A DNA stretch of 53,145 nucleotides. Source: Methanoregula sp. UBA154 (lineage in GTDB: Archaea > Halobacteriota > Methanomicrobia > Methanomicrobiales > Methanospirillaceae). The position numbers and the translations under genes are program-made. The stretch spans positions 53,548 to 106,692 of the forward strand of contig DAPW01000005.1 of NCBI GenBank assembly GCA_002502245.1, written 5' to 3'. Of the stretch, positions 51,890 to 53,145 are shown one piece after another. Each line of letters begins with the position of its first letter. Positions within the stretch are counted from its first letter, which is position 1. The notes under the pieces are model-generated. The model was given only the letters and a program-made list of their open reading frames with translations. It was not told the origin of the DNA and did not search any database.

Positions 51890-52100
51890 AATAACTCACT
51901 CTCTCCGTGGAAGACACCTATACAGGAAAAAGGGTAGAGCAGAATATGGAAGTTTTCTTTTATCGTGAGAGATGTCTCAATCGATTCTGTTGTCTGGTTT
52001 TAAAAAAAAAGGACTGCCACGTGCATGTCGGGTATTTTTTTCCGGTCGGCTCGTTCGTTTTTTTGTTTTCTTTTAAAAAAAAATGTTCCCGGTCGCTTTT

Positions 52101-52937
52101 CTAACCCCATTGATAGTTGGACTCGTTTCTTATTGGTTGCGTACCCTGTTTTACTACTGTCGGGGCTTTACTGACCACCTTGCTTTCAACGGTCCAGGTA
52201 TATATTACACCTTTGAGTGTCGTCTGTTTCGCTGTCGGGAGCGTATCCCGGTAGGAATCCCAGTACTGGCAGGTAGTAAACTCTGAAAGGCGGGATTCTT
52301 CAAAATTACCGATGGGTTTTACCCAGACGGTCGTTGATGACTGAATATTACTGCCACGGAACTCGATCAGGAGATCCCCGTTTTTCATTATTTTGAGGGT
52401 CCGGTTCAGGTAGGTCGGGTATCCTTTGGCTGCTCCAAAGCCATCCTGAAGGATAATTTCTCTGGTTGCATTGTCCCGGACCGTAACTTCAAACCATGAC
52501 TGCAGGCTGTAGTCTGAATAGATAAGCGTCTTGGTCTTTTTGTCAAAATTGTCAGTATAGACTCTCGTTACCGTCTCATTTTTCGGGACCACGGCATAAT
52601 TGATATACATCGGCGGATTTTTCAGGTCAAAGGTAAATGCCGAACCATTCATGCCAAACATACTTTTCTGGTGGATCCGGCAGGTGATGTCTGCGGGTAT
52701 CGGCGTTGCGGTGAGAAACTCGCTGTAGCCGGAGGATGTCGTGCCAGGTGGCGTATAATCAGCGAGGGTTACTTCGGAGACATAAACCGGCGTACCAGTA
52801 ACATTTGCCGCGGATCCTTTTGCATTATTCAAACCTAACGCCGTAGAGTTTTCGGTCGGGGGCGCGATACAACCGGCAATTGCCAGGAGGAGAATCATTG
52901 CCAGTGAGAAGACCAGGTGCAGGTATCTTTCTTTCAT
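52101..52937 (-). CDS. Lipoprotein, secreted, unknown
   Basis: 278 residues, ATG 52937. A signal peptide with lipobox (LLLAIAGC, Cys near residue 23) anchors it at the membrane. The mature part (PVYVSEVTLADYTPPGTTSS, then FDLKNPPMYINYAVVPKNET and GDLLIEFRGSNIQSSTTVWV) is beta-rich and hydrophilic. No family is recognised, but it resembles other putative surface proteins of Methanomicrobiales. The tail (TQPIRNESNYQWG) is polar. It is alone, with a tRNA gene on the same strand downstream. Confidence 0.82.
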   Translation of the reverse strand: MKERYLHLVFSLAMILLLAIAGCIAPPTENSTALGLNNAKGSAANVTGTPVYVSEVTLADYTPPGTTSSGYSEFLTATPIPADITCRIHQKSMFGMNGSAFTFDLKNPPMYINYAVVPKNETVTRVYTDNFDKKTKTLIYSDYSLQSWFEVTVRDNATREIILQDGFGAAKGYPTYLNRTLKIMKNGDLLIEFRGSNIQSSTTVWVKPIGNFEESRLSEFTTCQYWDSYRDTLPTAKQTTLKGVIYTWTVESKVVSKAPTVVKQGTQPIRNESNYQWG

Positions 52938-53145
52938 TAATGAAGATAGGGGGGGTTATCAGTATTAAGTATTTCAGTAATTCATCCGGGATTAAAAACC
53001 TGTAATGGGAATAACCGGCAATTCCTGCCCTGTCCGTTCGGCAGGGTTTGCAGCTTTCCGAACAGGTATTCTGACGCATAGCCTCCCGGATGACAGAACA
53101 TCCCGGCATTACCGCCGGATACCGGTTTGTCCGGAAAGTCCCGTG
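52938..53145. other. Right end of window, no gene recognised
   Basis: The AT-rich part up to about 53000 (with TTAATACTG on the minus strand) probably contains the lipoprotein promoter. The remainder shows no recognisable gene. A gene truncated by the window edge cannot be excluded. Confidence 0.35.

Noticed and set aside
1..53145. CRISPR array
   Set aside because: No regularly spaced short direct repeats with unique spacers were seen. The repeats here are long, GC-rich, modular and irregularly spaced.
1..53145. Insertion sequence or prophage
   Set aside because: No transposase, integrase or phage structural gene was found in either strand. The repeat blocks have no clear terminal inverted repeats with target duplications.

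Overview
The window looks like the chromosome of a methanogenic archaeon of the Methanomicrobiales, most like the Methanoregula/Methanosphaerula group (inference from gene content, no database search was run). The main pointers are a beta-RFAP synthase for methanopterin, the archaeosine pair TgtA/ArcS, a DUF2115 protein, a DUF2148 ferredoxin-like protein, an archaeal RNase P RNA, bacterial-type SerRS, many small secreted or lipid-anchored proteins, and zinc-ribbon membrane proteins. Genes are dense, often overlap by 4-17 nt, and are separated by GC-rich intergenic repeat blocks. I see no transposase, phage gene or CRISPR array.

Layout. 1-1.27 kb: repeat modules without a gene. 1.3-10.7 kb: zinc-ribbon membrane protein, serS, a small conserved protein, a second zinc-ribbon membrane protein, a CooC-like ATPase, a methyltransferase, a PEGA-domain surface protein and a DedA protein. 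11-16 kb, all minus strand: beta-RFAP synthase, DUF2148 protein, a repeat block, thioesterase, GT2 glycosyltransferase and a UDP-galactopyranose-mutase-like flavoprotein. 16.2-23 kb: sodium:solute symporter with a 36-residue membrane peptide, then a complete branched-chain amino acid type ABC importer split into livGF (plus) and livKHM (minus). 23.2-28.8 kb: a Cys-containing small protein, a repeat block, then the operon leuA/cimA-ilvB-ilvN and a DUF2115 protein. 29-34.3 kb: polyphosphate operon ppk1 - CHAD/HD fusion - ppx. 34.4-40.4 kb, minus strand: an NfnAB-like flavoenzyme pair, arcS, tgtA and an AMMECR1 protein. 40.5-40.8 kb: rnpB on the plus strand. 40.9-41.97 kb: a large head-to-head repeat block. 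42-48 kb: lipoprotein, secreted protein, aldehyde dehydrogenase, unknown protein, thioredoxin and malic enzyme. 48.1-50.9 kb: a compact ECF transporter operon (S, fused A-A', T). 51-53.1 kb: repeat block, tRNA-Arg(GCG), lipoprotein.

How the genes fit together. Uptake (livGF/livKHM, possibly the symporter) and synthesis (leuA/cimA, ilvB, ilvN) of branched-chain amino acids lie side by side. Polyphosphate synthesis, a probable polyphosphate-binding CHAD/HD protein and exopolyphosphatase are translationally coupled. tgtA and arcS carry out consecutive steps of archaeosine formation.

The most unusual structure is a modular intergenic repeat family (modules called A-F here) found as seven blocks in both orientations. 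Its hairpins keep their pairing while the bases change, with GNRA tetraloops and G-U wobbles that point to a transcribed, structured RNA read from one defined strand.
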